DNA from: Burkholderia seminalis DSM 23518
GTDB lineage: Bacteria > Pseudomonadota > Gammaproteobacteria > Burkholderiales > Burkholderiaceae
Assembly: GCF_902832885.1 (NCBI RefSeq)
Contig: NZ_CADFDK010000006.1
Span: 186,001-250,000, forward strand
Length of the DNA stretch: 64,000 nt
Direction of reading: 5' to 3'
Under the pieces are notes generated by a model. It did no database searches. It was not told the origin of the DNA and worked only from the letters and a program-made list of their open reading frames with translations. A program made the translations under genes and the position numbers. Every line of letters starts with the position of its first letter. Position 1 is the first letter of the stretch. This document shows positions 55,832 to 64,000 of this stretch, one piece after another.

Positions 55832-56749
55832 TCACGCGGCGTCCGCGCCGTCGCGCTCGCGCAACACGTCGATGAGCGCGCGCAGCTTGGCCGGCACGTG
55901 CTTGCGATTCACGTAGTACAGCCACATCGGCGGCAGCGTGCGGCACACGCCCGGCAGCACCTCGACGAGCGAGCCATCAAGCAGATCCTGCTCGATGCGC
56001 TCGCGCATGAACGCGAATGCAATGCCGACACCCGCGCGCGCAGCATCGATCACCGCGTCGGCATCGTTCGTCACGAACACGCCGTCCGGATCGAGGTCGA
56101 CGTCGCGCGGCCCGTCTTGCAGCAGCCATTTGTGCAGGCGTCCGCTTTCCGAGAAACGGAACCGGATGCACGCATGACGCCCGAGCGCCGCAATCGACGC
56201 CGGCACGCCATGCCGTGCCAGATAACCGGGCGACGCGACCAACGCACACGTCAGCGCCGGCGCGATGCGCACGCCGATCATGCCCGGCTGCAACCGGTCG
56301 GCCAGCCGGATTCCCGCATCGAACCCGTCCTTCGCGATGTCGACCAGTTCGTTCTCGTAGCGGATCTCGAGCCGGACTTTCGGAAAACGCTCGCGAAACG
56401 TGGCGAGTACGGGCGCGATCACGAGCGAGCGCGCCAGCGGCAGCGCGGTCACGCGCAACACGCCGCTCGGCTCGCTGCGCGCGTCCTTCAGCTCGTCGCG
56501 CGCCTGCATGACCTGCCGGTACGCGGGCTCCGTCTGCCGCCAGTAGCGCTGCCCGGCTTCCGTCAGGCTCACGCCGCGGGTGCTGCGGTTGAACAGCTTC
56601 ACGTTCAGCTCGCCCTCGAGCTGCCCGATCGCGAGACTGACGGCAGCCGGCGTCAAGCCGAGCGCGGCGGCGGCCCGCGTGAAGTTGCCGGCCGTCGCGA
56701 CGGTCATGAACACGTGCAGCCCGGCCATCGGATCGCGTCTGCCCATCAT
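55832..56749 (-). CDS. LysR-family regulator
   Basis: A 305-residue LysR protein of the CrgA-like group: MAGLHVFMTVATAGNFTRAA, AALGLTPAAVSLAIGQLEGE in the helix-turn-helix, and an effector domain from about residue 95 with ELVDIAKDGFDAGIRLADRL. It diverges from the GlcG-like gene with only 92 bases between starts, so it probably regulates that gene and the dehydrogenase after it. The start ATG is one of two adjacent codons (56749 or 56746). Effector unknown. Confidence 0.88.
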   Translation of the reverse strand: MMGRRDPMAGLHVFMTVATAGNFTRAAAALGLTPAAVSLAIGQLEGELNVKLFNRSTRGVSLTEAGQRYWRQTEPAYRQVMQARDELKDARSEPSGVLRVTALPLARSLVIAPVLATFRERFPKVRLEIRYENELVDIAKDGFDAGIRLADRLQPGMIGVRIAPALTCALVASPGYLARHGVPASIAALGRHACIRFRFSESGRLHKWLLQDGPRDVDLDPDGVFVTNDADAVIDAARAGVGIAFAFMRERIEQDLLDGSLVEVLPGVCRTLPPMWLYYVNRKHVPAKLRALIDVLRERDGADAA

Positions 56750-56841
56750 TAGAAAAACTTGAAACTCTTTCGAGCGGAATGCGGATTCTCCCATATACCG
56801 CAACTGCCTACACTGACGCTGTCGTCTCACCGGAGCTTCGC

Positions 56842-57285
56842 ATGTCACCCGTTACCGCCGCGCTGCCGCTCGCAGCCGCCCGTCGCGCGATCGATGCGGC
56901 CCTCGCGCACGCCGCGTCGCTGCAGGTCGACGGCGTCGCCATCGCCATCGTCGATGCCGGTGCAAACCTGCTCGCCTTCGTGCGCACCGACGATTGCTTC
57001 CTCGGCGCGATCGATCTCGCGCAGCGCAAGGCGCTGACGGCAGTCCGCTTCCGTGCGTCGACCGATGCGCTCGGCGCGATGTCGGGCGACGGTCCGCTGC
57101 ACGGCATCGAGCACAGTCACGGCGGGCTCGTCACGTTCGGCGGCGGCGAACCGCTGATCGACGGCAACGGGCGCTGCGTCGGCGCGATCGGCGTCTCGGG
57201 CGGCAGCGTCGATGAAGACACCGCGATCGCGCGACACGGCCGCGACCGCTTTCCGGCAACGCTCCACCTCCCAACCACAGGGTAA
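56842..57285 (+). CDS. GlcG/HbpS family protein
   Basis: A 147-residue GlcG/HbpS-type protein: LPLAAARRAIDAALAHAASL, IAIVDAGANLLAFVRTD, AQRKALTAVRFRASTDALGA and GGGEPLIDGNGRCVGAIGVS with the conserved closing GxIGVSGG. Members bind heme, cobalamin or small ligands. The ATG at 56842 follows GGAG at 6 bases. The dehydrogenase starts 4 bases after its stop, so the two form an operon, divergent from the LysR gene. Role unknown. Confidence 0.85.
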   Translation: MSPVTAALPLAAARRAIDAALAHAASLQVDGVAIAIVDAGANLLAFVRTDDCFLGAIDLAQRKALTAVRFRASTDALGAMSGDGPLHGIEHSHGGLVTFGGGEPLIDGNGRCVGAIGVSGGSVDEDTAIARHGRDRFPATLHLPTTG

Positions 57286-57289
57286 GCCC

Positions 57290-58066
57290 ATGACACAGAA
57301 GCGCATCCTCATCACCGGCGCAGGCACCGGGTTCGGCCGCGAGGTCGCCTTACGGCTCGCCGCGCGCGGTCACGACGTGACGGCCGGCGTTCGCGTCACC
57401 GCCGAAATCGACGCACTGACGGCCGCCGCCGCGCAACGCGGCGCCGCGCTGCGCGCGATCAAGCTCGACGTCACGTCGGCGCACGATCGCGCCCGCGCGG
57501 CGGAACTCGACATCGACGTGCTCGTAAACAACGCGGGTGTCGGCGAGGCCGGTGCGCTCGTCGACCTGCCGGTCGAGATCGTCCGCGAGCTGTTCGACGT
57601 CAACGTGTTCGGTCCGCTCGAACTCACGCAGCAGATCGCGCGCGGCATGCTCGCGCGCGGGCACGGCAAGATCGTGTTCGTGTCGTCGATCGCGGGCCTG
57701 ATCACGGGGCCGTTCACGGGTGCGTATTGCGCGTCGAAGCACGCGGTCGAAGCGGTGGCCGAGGCGATGCAGGCGGAACTGGCGCCGCACGGGATCCGCG
57801 TCGCGGTCGTGAACCCCGGCCCGTACCGCACGGGCTTCAACGACCGGATGATGGAAACGACGCGGCGCTGGCGCGATCCCGCCGTGCATACCGTGACGCC
57901 CGAGCGGCTGACGTTCCCGCTCGAACAGCACGACCCGGAGGAAATGATCGCGAAGATGGTCGACGTGATCGACAGCGACGGCGGCGCGTTCCGCAACCTG
58001 CTGCCGGAATCGTCGGAAGCATTCGTACGCGCCGAACAGGCGCGCGCATGGGAACGGCAGCAATGA
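57290..58066 (+). CDS. Short-chain dehydrogenase/reductase
   Basis: A 258-residue classical SDR. Nucleotide-binding TGAGTGFG (residues about 9-16), NNAGVGEAG, the catalytic Ser (VSSIAGL) and YxxxK (AYCASKHAVEA), then NPGPYRTGF. It oxidises or reduces an alcohol/carbonyl with NAD(P). The substrate is unknown. It is 4 bases after the GlcG-like gene; the ATG at 57290 gives MTQKRILITGAG, the family start. Confidence 0.88.
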   Translation: MTQKRILITGAGTGFGREVALRLAARGHDVTAGVRVTAEIDALTAAAAQRGAALRAIKLDVTSAHDRARAAELDIDVLVNNAGVGEAGALVDLPVEIVRELFDVNVFGPLELTQQIARGMLARGHGKIVFVSSIAGLITGPFTGAYCASKHAVEAVAEAMQAELAPHGIRVAVVNPGPYRTGFNDRMMETTRRWRDPAVHTVTPERLTFPLEQHDPEEMIAKMVDVIDSDGGAFRNLLPESSEAFVRAEQARAWERQQ

Positions 58067-58111
58067 CGAGCCGGGCGGCAGGCGCCGGACGGCGCGCCGC
58101 CGCTCGCGCGG

Positions 58112-61100
58112 TCAGTACACGTCGCGCATGTAGCGCCGAGCCTTCGCGAGCCGCGCGACATAGTCGTTCGCGGCTTCGTCCGACATCCCGCCGTGCTCGG
58201 CAACGACGGCCTTCAGCGCCGCATCGACGTCCCTGGCCATCCGCGCGGCGTCGCCGCACACGTAGAAGTGCGCGCCTTCCTCCAGCCACGCGAACAACTC
58301 GGCGCCCTGCTCGCGCATCCGGTCCTGCACGTAGATCTTGTCGGCCTGGTCGCGCGAGAACGCGAGATCGAGCCGCGTCAGGAAGCCGCTGTCGTGCATC
58401 GCACCGAGTTCGTCGCCGTAGTAGAAGTCGGTCTGCGCGTGCTGCTCGCCGAAGAACAGCCAGTTGCGCCCGCGCGCGCCGCGCGCCTGCCGCTCGTGCA
58501 GGAACCCGCGGAACGGGGCGACGCCGGTGCCGGGGCCGACCATCACGATCGGCACGTCGCCGTTCACCGGCGGCCGGAAATGCGCGGACTTCTGCACGAA
58601 CACCGGCACGCGTCCATCGTCCGCGCGATCGGCGAGGAACGTCGACGCGACGCCTTTGCGTGCGCGACGGCCGTTGTGATAACGCACGGCCGACACGGTC
58701 AGGTGAATCTCGCCCCGGTGCGCGCTCGGGCTCGACGCGATCGAATAGAGGCGCGGCTGCATGCGCTTGAGCATGCCGACCAGCTCCGCGCCCGACAGCT
58801 CGACCGGAAACGCGTGCAGCACGTCCGCGAGCTGCTGCCCCCACAGCCATTGCTTCAGGTCGCCCTTGCGATCGTCGCCGAGCAGCGCCTTCAGCGCACC
58901 GTTCGCGCTGCGCGACGCGATGAACGCGAGCGTATCCGGATGCGGACGCGTGATGTCGAAGTGGCGCGCGAGCGCGTCGCCGAGGCGGATCTCGCCGACG
59001 CCCGCCACCGACACCGGCGCATCGGCCTTCAGCGCGGTCACCGACAGCAGTTCGTCGACCAGTTCCGGGCAGTTGGTCGGCCACACGCCGAGCGCATCGC
59101 CGGTTTCGTATTCGAGGTTCGCGCCGTCGGTCGACAGCGACACGTAGCGCGTGTCCTTCACGGCGCCCGGGCGATTGAGCCGCACGTTCGCGACGAGCTT
59201 CGACGGCGCCGGCTGCGCCTTCGTCGGCAGCAGCCCCGGCGGGCTCATCCCGCCGGACGGCACCGCGTGCAGCGCCGCGTCGGCCTCCTTGATCCGCGCG
59301 ACGACGCGTTCGAGCCACTGGTCGGCATCGTGCTGGAATTCGACGTCGCAATCGACGCGCGCGCACAGGCGCGCCGCGCCGAGTTCCGCGAGCCGCGCGT
59401 CGAGGCGGCGGCCGTGGCCGCAGAACTGGTCGTAGTTGCGGTCGCCGAACGCGAGTACCGCGAAATGCACGCCGTCGAGCCGTGCCGCGCTGCCGGCACG
59501 CAGCGCGTCCCAGAACTCGCTGCCGTTGTCGGGTGCGTCGCCGTCGCCGAACGTGCTCGTCATCAGCAGCACGTATTGCGCACCGGCAAGCGACGCGACC
59601 GGATAGTCGGACATGCACGCGCTGCGGATCTCGAAACCCGCGTTCATCAACCGCGTCGCGTAGTCGTCGGTCAGCGATTCGATGTTGCCGGTCTGCGACG
59701 CCCACAGCAGCACGACCTTCGGTCGCGTGCGCACGATCCGCACGCCGCCGGATGCGGTGGTCTCGGCCGGCAGCGCGGCGGTGGCGGCAACCTGCGCATG
59801 CGCAGGCAGCGAGCGGCTGAACAGGCCCGCGAGCATCCCGTCGAGCCAGAGCCGCACCGGCGGCGTCAACGGCGCGGCGGCCGGCAGCACCGGCACACCG
59901 CCCTCGCGCCGGCCGGCGCTGGCCTTCAGCCCGCTGACGAGGCCCGCCACATACAGCCGTTCGGTATCGGTCAACGGCGGCGGCGCGAGATCGGCGACGC
60001 CGAGCGCGGCCGCGAAAGTGTCGATATCTGCCATGTCGGATTCCTGTGAAGCAGCAGCCTGCACCGGCGCCGGCGCGGGCCCCGCGTCGTCGGCGCATGC
60101 ATCGGGTTGCGCCGCGTCGTCATCGGCGGACGCGAACGCATCCGTGTCGACGCGCCGCAGCGCGACCGCGCAATATTTCAGTTCGGGTTGCTGCGATTCC
60201 GGATCGATCGCGTCGTTCGTCACCGCGTTGATGCACAGGTCGTCGCCGTACACGTCGTTCCAGTGCATCGGCGCGAAGCAGTTGCCGCGCCGCACGCGTT
60301 CGGTCACGACGGCCGGCAGCACCGCGCGGCCGCGCGCCGAACGGATTTCGACGCCGTCCTTCGCCGCAATGCCGAGCGCGCGCGCATCGTCCGGATGCAG
60401 CTCGACGAACGGGCGCGGGTTGAGCTTGTTCAGCATCGCGACCTTGCCCGTCTTCGTCATCGTGTGCCACTGATGCTGCAGCCGCCCGGTGTTCAGCACG
60501 ATCGGGAACGTGTCGTCGGGCAGTTCGGCCGGGTCGACGTGCGGCCGCGCGAAGAAGCGCGCCTTGCCCGACGGTGTCGGGAATGTGATGCGCGGCGCAT
60601 CGCCGCCGTCGGCGACCGTGCGCGGCGTCTGGCTCACGCCGTCGTTCAGGTAGCGGACCGGATGCCGCTCGCGCGCGGTGCCCGGCGCGACCGGCCATTG
60701 CACCGGGCCGTCGCGCAGCGCCGCATGGCTCGCGCCGCGCAGGTCGTAACCGGTCGCCGGATTCGAGAAGCGCACGATCTCGTCGAACACGTCGGCCGCC
60801 GACGCATAGTCGAAGGCCTCGCCGAAGCCCATCGCACGCGCGACTTCCGCGACGATGCGCCAGTCGGGCAGCGCGTCGCCGGGCGGCGCGACCGCCGCGC
60901 GCATCAGCGTCATGTTGCGCTCGGAGTTGACCATCACGCCGTCGCCCTCGGCCCACAGCGCGCCGGGCAGCAGGATGTCCGCATAGCGGTTGGTCTCGGT
61001 GTCGAGGAACGCGTCCTGCGCGATCACGAGCTCCGCGGCCTGCAGACCGGCGATCACGTTCCGCCGGTTCGGCACGGTCGCGACCGGGTTCGTGCAAACG

Positions 61101-62299
61101 ATCCAGCACGCCTTGATGTCGCCGGCCGCCATCCGTTCGAACAGGTCGACCGTGCCCTTGCCGGCGTCCTTGCGCAGCGTGCCGGCGGGCACGCGCCACA
61201 GGTACTCGACGAAGCGGCGGTCGTCGTCGGACAGCACCGAGCGCTGGCCCGGCAAGCCCGGCCCCATGTAGCCCATCTCGCGCCCGCCCATCGCGTTCGG
61301 CTGACCGGTCAGCGAGAACGGGCCGCTGCCGGCGCGGCAAATCCTGCCGGTTGCCAGATGCAGGTTGCAGATCGCGTTGGTGTTCCACACGCCGTGCGTG
61401 CTCTGGTTGAGCCCCATCGTCCAGCAGCTCATCCATTCCTGCGCATCGCCGATCCATTGCGCGGCCGTGCGCAGGTCGGCTTCCGCGAGCCCGGTGATCG
61501 CGGCCACGCGTTCGGGCGTGTAGTCGGCGAGAAACGCGGGCATCGCGTCCCAGCCTTCCGTGTATGCGTCGATGAACGCGGCATCGGTGCGGCCGTTCGC
61601 ATGCAGCAGATGCAGCAGCCCGTTGGCGAGCGCGAGATCGGTGCCAGGCCGGATCTGCAGGAACAGGTCGGCCTTGTCGGCGGTGCCGGTGCGGCGCGGA
61701 TCGACCACGATCAGCTTCGCGCCGGCCTTCACGCGGTCCATCATCCGCAGGAACAGGATCGGGTGGCAGTCGGCCATGTTCGCGCCGATCACGAAAAACA
61801 GGTTCGCGCGATCGAAGTCCTGGTACGACCCGGGCGGGCCGTCCGCGCCGAGCGACTGCTTGTAGCCGGTGCTCGCGCTCGCCATGCAGAGACGCGAGTT
61901 CGACTCGATGTTGTGGGTGCCGACGAAACCCTTCGCGAGCTTGTTGACGAGGTATTGCGCCTCGATCGACATCTGCCCCGACACGTAGAACGACAGCGCG
62001 TCGGGGCCGTGCGCATCGAGCACCGCGCGCAGCCGGCGCGCGGTTTCGGCGATCGCGTCGCGCGCCGGCAGCGGTACGAGGTCGTCCTCGCGCGCGCGGC
62101 GCACGAACGCGCGGTCGAGCCGTCCCGAGCGGCGCAGCGCCACGTGCGCCGACGATCCCTTCGTGCACAGCCGCCCGAAGTTGGCCGGATGGTCGGCGTC
62201 GCCGGAGACCTTGACGACTTCGCCGTCCTCGACGTGCAGCACCATTCCGCAGCCGACGCCGCAGTACGGGCACACGCTCTTGACGGGGGTGGCGGTCAT
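58112..62299 (-). CDS. nasA: Nitrate reductase fused to CysJ-like flavoprotein
   Basis: A 1395-residue assimilatory nitrate reductase. Residues 1-720 are a Mo-bisMGD oxidoreductase with an N-terminal [4Fe-4S] site (Cys10, 13, 17 and 45) and SNSRLCMASA near the molybdenum ligand. Residues about 860-1000 are a flavodoxin domain (LLWASQTGNIESLTDDYATR), about 1030-1240 the FAD-binding part (RLYSIASSPSAH), and the rest NADPH-binding (GPGTGVAPFRGFLHERQ, FYVCGDAARMARDV). So one chain passes electrons from NADPH through FAD, FMN and Fe-S to nitrate in the cytoplasm. It ends the nirB-nirD-nasA operon, 16 bases after nirD. Confidence 0.93.
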   Translation of the reverse strand: MTATPVKSVCPYCGVGCGMVLHVEDGEVVKVSGDADHPANFGRLCTKGSSAHVALRRSGRLDRAFVRRAREDDLVPLPARDAIAETARRLRAVLDAHGPDALSFYVSGQMSIEAQYLVNKLAKGFVGTHNIESNSRLCMASASTGYKQSLGADGPPGSYQDFDRANLFFVIGANMADCHPILFLRMMDRVKAGAKLIVVDPRRTGTADKADLFLQIRPGTDLALANGLLHLLHANGRTDAAFIDAYTEGWDAMPAFLADYTPERVAAITGLAEADLRTAAQWIGDAQEWMSCWTMGLNQSTHGVWNTNAICNLHLATGRICRAGSGPFSLTGQPNAMGGREMGYMGPGLPGQRSVLSDDDRRFVEYLWRVPAGTLRKDAGKGTVDLFERMAAGDIKACWIVCTNPVATVPNRRNVIAGLQAAELVIAQDAFLDTETNRYADILLPGALWAEGDGVMVNSERNMTLMRAAVAPPGDALPDWRIVAEVARAMGFGEAFDYASAADVFDEIVRFSNPATGYDLRGASHAALRDGPVQWPVAPGTARERHPVRYLNDGVSQTPRTVADGGDAPRITFPTPSGKARFFARPHVDPAELPDDTFPIVLNTGRLQHQWHTMTKTGKVAMLNKLNPRPFVELHPDDARALGIAAKDGVEIRSARGRAVLPAVVTERVRRGNCFAPMHWNDVYGDDLCINAVTNDAIDPESQQPELKYCAVALRRVDTDAFASADDDAAQPDACADDAGPAPAPVQAAASQESDMADIDTFAAALGVADLAPPPLTDTERLYVAGLVSGLKASAGRREGGVPVLPAAAPLTPPVRLWLDGMLAGLFSRSLPAHAQVAATAALPAETTASGGVRIVRTRPKVVLLWASQTGNIESLTDDYATRLMNAGFEIRSACMSDYPVASLAGAQYVLLMTSTFGDGDAPDNGSEFWDALRAGSAARLDGVHFAVLAFGDRNYDQFCGHGRRLDARLAELGAARLCARVDCDVEFQHDADQWLERVVARIKEADAALHAVPSGGMSPPGLLPTKAQPAPSKLVANVRLNRPGAVKDTRYVSLSTDGANLEYETGDALGVWPTNCPELVDELLSVTALKADAPVSVAGVGEIRLGDALARHFDITRPHPDTLAFIASRSANGALKALLGDDRKGDLKQWLWGQQLADVLHAFPVELSGAELVGMLKRMQPRLYSIASSPSAHRGEIHLTVSAVRYHNGRRARKGVASTFLADRADDGRVPVFVQKSAHFRPPVNGDVPIVMVGPGTGVAPFRGFLHERQARGARGRNWLFFGEQHAQTDFYYGDELGAMHDSGFLTRLDLAFSRDQADKIYVQDRMREQGAELFAWLEEGAHFYVCGDAARMARDVDAALKAVVAEHGGMSDEAANDYVARLAKARRYMRDVY

Positions 62300-62315
62300 G
62301 CGCGCTCCGGGACGG

Positions 62316-62660
62316 TCAGGCCGCGATCCATACGAAACCGTCCTCGACCCGCGACGGATACGCGTTCACCGACTGCTCGGGCGCCTCCAGGCATTCGCCG
62401 GTGCGCAGGTCGAAGTGCTGCTTGTACAGCGGCGACGCGACCACGATGCGCTCGCCGAGGCTGCCGATCAGCCCGCGCGACATCACGGCCGCCTGCGATA
62501 CCGGATCGACGTTGTCGATCGCGAACACGCCGCCGTCGGCATGCGCGACGTGGAATACCGCGACCTGCGCGCCGTTGACGAGCGCGCACACGCCGGTGTT
62601 CGGCACGATGTCGTCGAGCGCGCACACGCGGGTCCAGGATGGCGAAAGACGATCGTTCAT
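62316..62660 (-). CDS. nirD: Nitrite reductase small subunit
   Basis: A 114-residue Rieske-like NirD: WTRVCALDDIVPNTGVCALV, FAIDNVDPVSQAAVMSRGL, GERIVVASPLYKQHFDLRTG. The Rieske Cys/His ligands are absent, as is normal for NirD. It pairs with NirB to reduce nitrite to ammonia with NADH. ATG at 62660, 31 bases after the nirB stop, and just before nasA. Confidence 0.93.
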   Translation of the reverse strand: MNDRLSPSWTRVCALDDIVPNTGVCALVNGAQVAVFHVAHADGGVFAIDNVDPVSQAAVMSRGLIGSLGERIVVASPLYKQHFDLRTGECLEAPEQSVNAYPSRVEDGFVWIAA

Positions 62661-62691
62661 GACGGGCTCCTTGAAGTGATGCGGATATCGG

Positions 62692-64000
62692 TCAGGCGGT
62701 TGCCGGTTCGGTCGCGCTGTCGGCCACGACGGGAATCGGCACGCGCTTGCCGCCCGCCCGCTCGCCGGGTGTCGCGGGCCGGATCTGGCCGCGCGTCTCG
62801 ACGAATTCGATGGTCGTGTCGGGCGCGTCGCTGTTCACGAAGTGGCGGAAACGCTTGCGCGTATCCGGATCGGTGACGGCCCGCTTCCATTCGCATTCGT
62901 AGGTGTCGACCACGTGCTGCATGTCGGCTTCGAGTTCGGCCGCGATCGCGAGCTTGTCGTGCACGACGACGTCGATCAGGTAGTCGAGACCGCCTTCGAG
63001 GTTGTCGCGCCACACGCTGGTGCGCTGCAGCCGGTCGGCGGTGCGCACGTAGAACATCAGGAAGCGGTCGACGTAGCGGACCAGCGTGTCGCGGTCGAGG
63101 TCGGACGCGAGCAGCTCCGCATGGCGCGGTTTCATCCCGCCGTTGCCGCACACGTACAGGTTCCAGCCCTTTTCGGTCGCGATGATGCCGACGTCCTTGC
63201 CCTGCGCTTCCGCGCATTCGCGCGTGCAGCCGGATACGCCGAACTTGATCTTGTGCGGCGCGCGCAACCCCTTGTAGCGATGCTCGAGGTCGATCGCGAG
63301 ACCGACCGAATCGCCGACGCCGTAGCGGCACCAGGTCGACCCGACGCACGATTTCACCGTGCGCAGCGCCTTGCCGTACGCGTGCCCCGACTCGAAGCCC
63401 GCCGCGATCAGCTCCTCCCAGATCGACGGCAACTGCTCGACGCGCGCGCCGAACAGGTCGACGCGCTGGCCGCCGGTGATCTTCGTGTACAGGCCGTACT
63501 TCTTCGCGACCTGACCGACCGCGATCAGCCCTTCCGGCGTGACTTCGCCGCCCGGCATGCGCGGCACGACCGAGTAGGTGCCGTCGCGCTGGATGTTCGC
63601 GAGGTAATAGTCGTTCGAATCCTGCAGCCCCGCGTGCGCCTTCTTGAGCACGAACTCGTTGAAGCACGATGCGAGAATGCCCGCCACGGCCGGCTTGCAC
63701 ACGTCGCAGCCGAGCCCGCGGCCGTGCTTCGCGAGCAGTTCGTCGAAGGTCGTGATGCGCTCGACGCGAATCAGGTGGAACAGCGCCTGACGCGAATACG
63801 GGAAGTGCTCGCACAGATGGTTGTCGACCGCGAGGCCCTGCTTCCGCATCTCGGCCTTCATGATCTGCGTGACGAGCGGCACGCAGCCGCCGCACGACGT
63901 GCCGGCGCCCGTGCACGTCTTCAGCGCGCCGAGGCTCGTCGCGCCGTCGGCGACCGCCGCGCAGATCTGCGACTTCGACACGTTGTTGCACGAGCAGATC
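62692..64000 (-). CDS. nirB: Nitrite reductase large subunit, 3' part
   Basis: The C-terminal 435 residues of NirB (NADH-nitrite reductase, normally about 810-850 residues). The frame runs past the right edge; the ATG at 63981 is internal. Visible: a BFD-like [2Fe-2S] segment (CSCNNVSKSQIC, CTGAGTSCGGC), then the sulfite/nitrite reductase domain with GSTWCRYGVGDSV, GVSGCTRECAEAQGKDVG and GNGGMKPRHAELLA supplying siroheme and [4Fe-4S] ligands. The N-terminal FAD/NADH part lies outside the window. First visible gene of the nitrate/nitrite assimilation operon. Confidence 0.93.
   Translation of the reverse strand, partial: ICSCNNVSKSQICAAVADGATSLGALKTCTGAGTSCGGCVPLVTQIMKAEMRKQGLAVDNHLCEHFPYSRQALFHLIRVERITTFDELLAKHGRGLGCDVCKPAVAGILASCFNEFVLKKAHAGLQDSNDYYLANIQRDGTYSVVPRMPGGEVTPEGLIAVGQVAKKYGLYTKITGGQRVDLFGARVEQLPSIWEELIAAGFESGHAYGKALRTVKSCVGSTWCRYGVGDSVGLAIDLEHRYKGLRAPHKIKFGVSGCTRECAEAQGKDVGIIATEKGWNLYVCGNGGMKPRHAELLASDLDRDTLVRYVDRFLMFYVRTADRLQRTSVWRDNLEGGLDYLIDVVVHDKLAIAAELEADMQHVVDTYECEWKRAVTDPDTRKRFRHFVNSDAPDTTIEFVETRGQIRPATPGERAGGKRVPIPVVADSATEPATA

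Noticed and set aside
63981-64000. ATG at 63981 as start of a shorter nirB
   Set aside because: The frame continues upstream into CSCNNV, part of the conserved [2Fe-2S] motif, so the gene runs past the window edge.

Overview
The window is high-GC DNA with the gene style of the beta-proteobacterial genus Burkholderia, most likely a secondary chromosome of the B. cepacia complex. This rests on an 87-residue TTG-started IF-1, a 67-residue GTG-started cold-shock protein, a DUF4148 protein, an MprF-AcvB pair, a NirB-NirD-NasA operon with a CysJ-type flavoprotein fused to NasA, and a CysI-DUF934 pair. No rRNA, tRNA or CRISPR array was seen.

Layout. 0-2 kb: alpha/beta hydrolase, infA-type IF-1, cold-shock protein. 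2.5-15 kb: an amide/urea nitrogen-scavenging cluster on the minus strand (urtABCDE transporter, formamidase fmdA, zinc-ribbon fmdB, aliphatic amidase amiE). It diverges from a giant NCS1-permease/histidine-kinase/receiver fusion and a LuxR-type response regulator that probably control it. The cluster is bordered on the left by an unrecognised frameshifted remnant and on the right by about 1.3 kb of degenerate IS3- and IS110-family transposase pieces, so it may have arrived by transfer. 16-19 kb: a Tat/lipobox-bearing protein whose N-terminal half resembles the pore-forming domain of Cry delta-endotoxins, and a convergent beta-barrel-like outer membrane protein. 20-24.5 kb: DHA2 drug exporter, DUF4377 lipoprotein, broken LuxR regulator, small membrane protein, complete lone tyrosine recombinase. 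24.5-32 kb: an ECF sigma / anti-sigma / metal-sensor operon, DUF1800-DUF1501 export proteins, three small envelope proteins (two with WXXGXW repeats) and a Tat-exported metallophosphoesterase. Two of these transcription units share a near-identical promoter-like block. 32-39 kb: amino-acid exporters (YddG-like, LysE-like), LysR/TauE pair, divergent dsdC-like/dsdA pair.

39.5-43 kb: DUF4148 protein; a polyamine-binding-like periplasmic protein translationally coupled to a dCache-HAMP-GGDEF diguanylate cyclase. 43-48 kb: hexuronate catabolism (FadR-type UxuR regulator, mannonate dehydratase, MFS hexuronate transporter) with three candidate operators in the divergent region, then a MocR-type regulator. 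48.7-51 kb: sulfite/nitrite reductase hemoprotein plus DUF934. 51-55 kb: acvB/virJ and mprF (aminoacyl-phosphatidylglycerol metabolism). 55-58 kb: an exported protein whose 3' end contains a run of 12 G, a LysR regulator divergent from a GlcG/HbpS protein and a short-chain dehydrogenase. 58-64 kb: the assimilatory nitrate/nitrite operon nirB-nirD-nasA, with nirB running off the right edge.

Together the window is accessory metabolism for nitrogen (amides, urea, nitrate, D-serine), sulfur and sugar acids, with envelope-stress, membrane-lipid and c-di-GMP functions. All family assignments come from reading protein sequences and motifs; no database search was possible.
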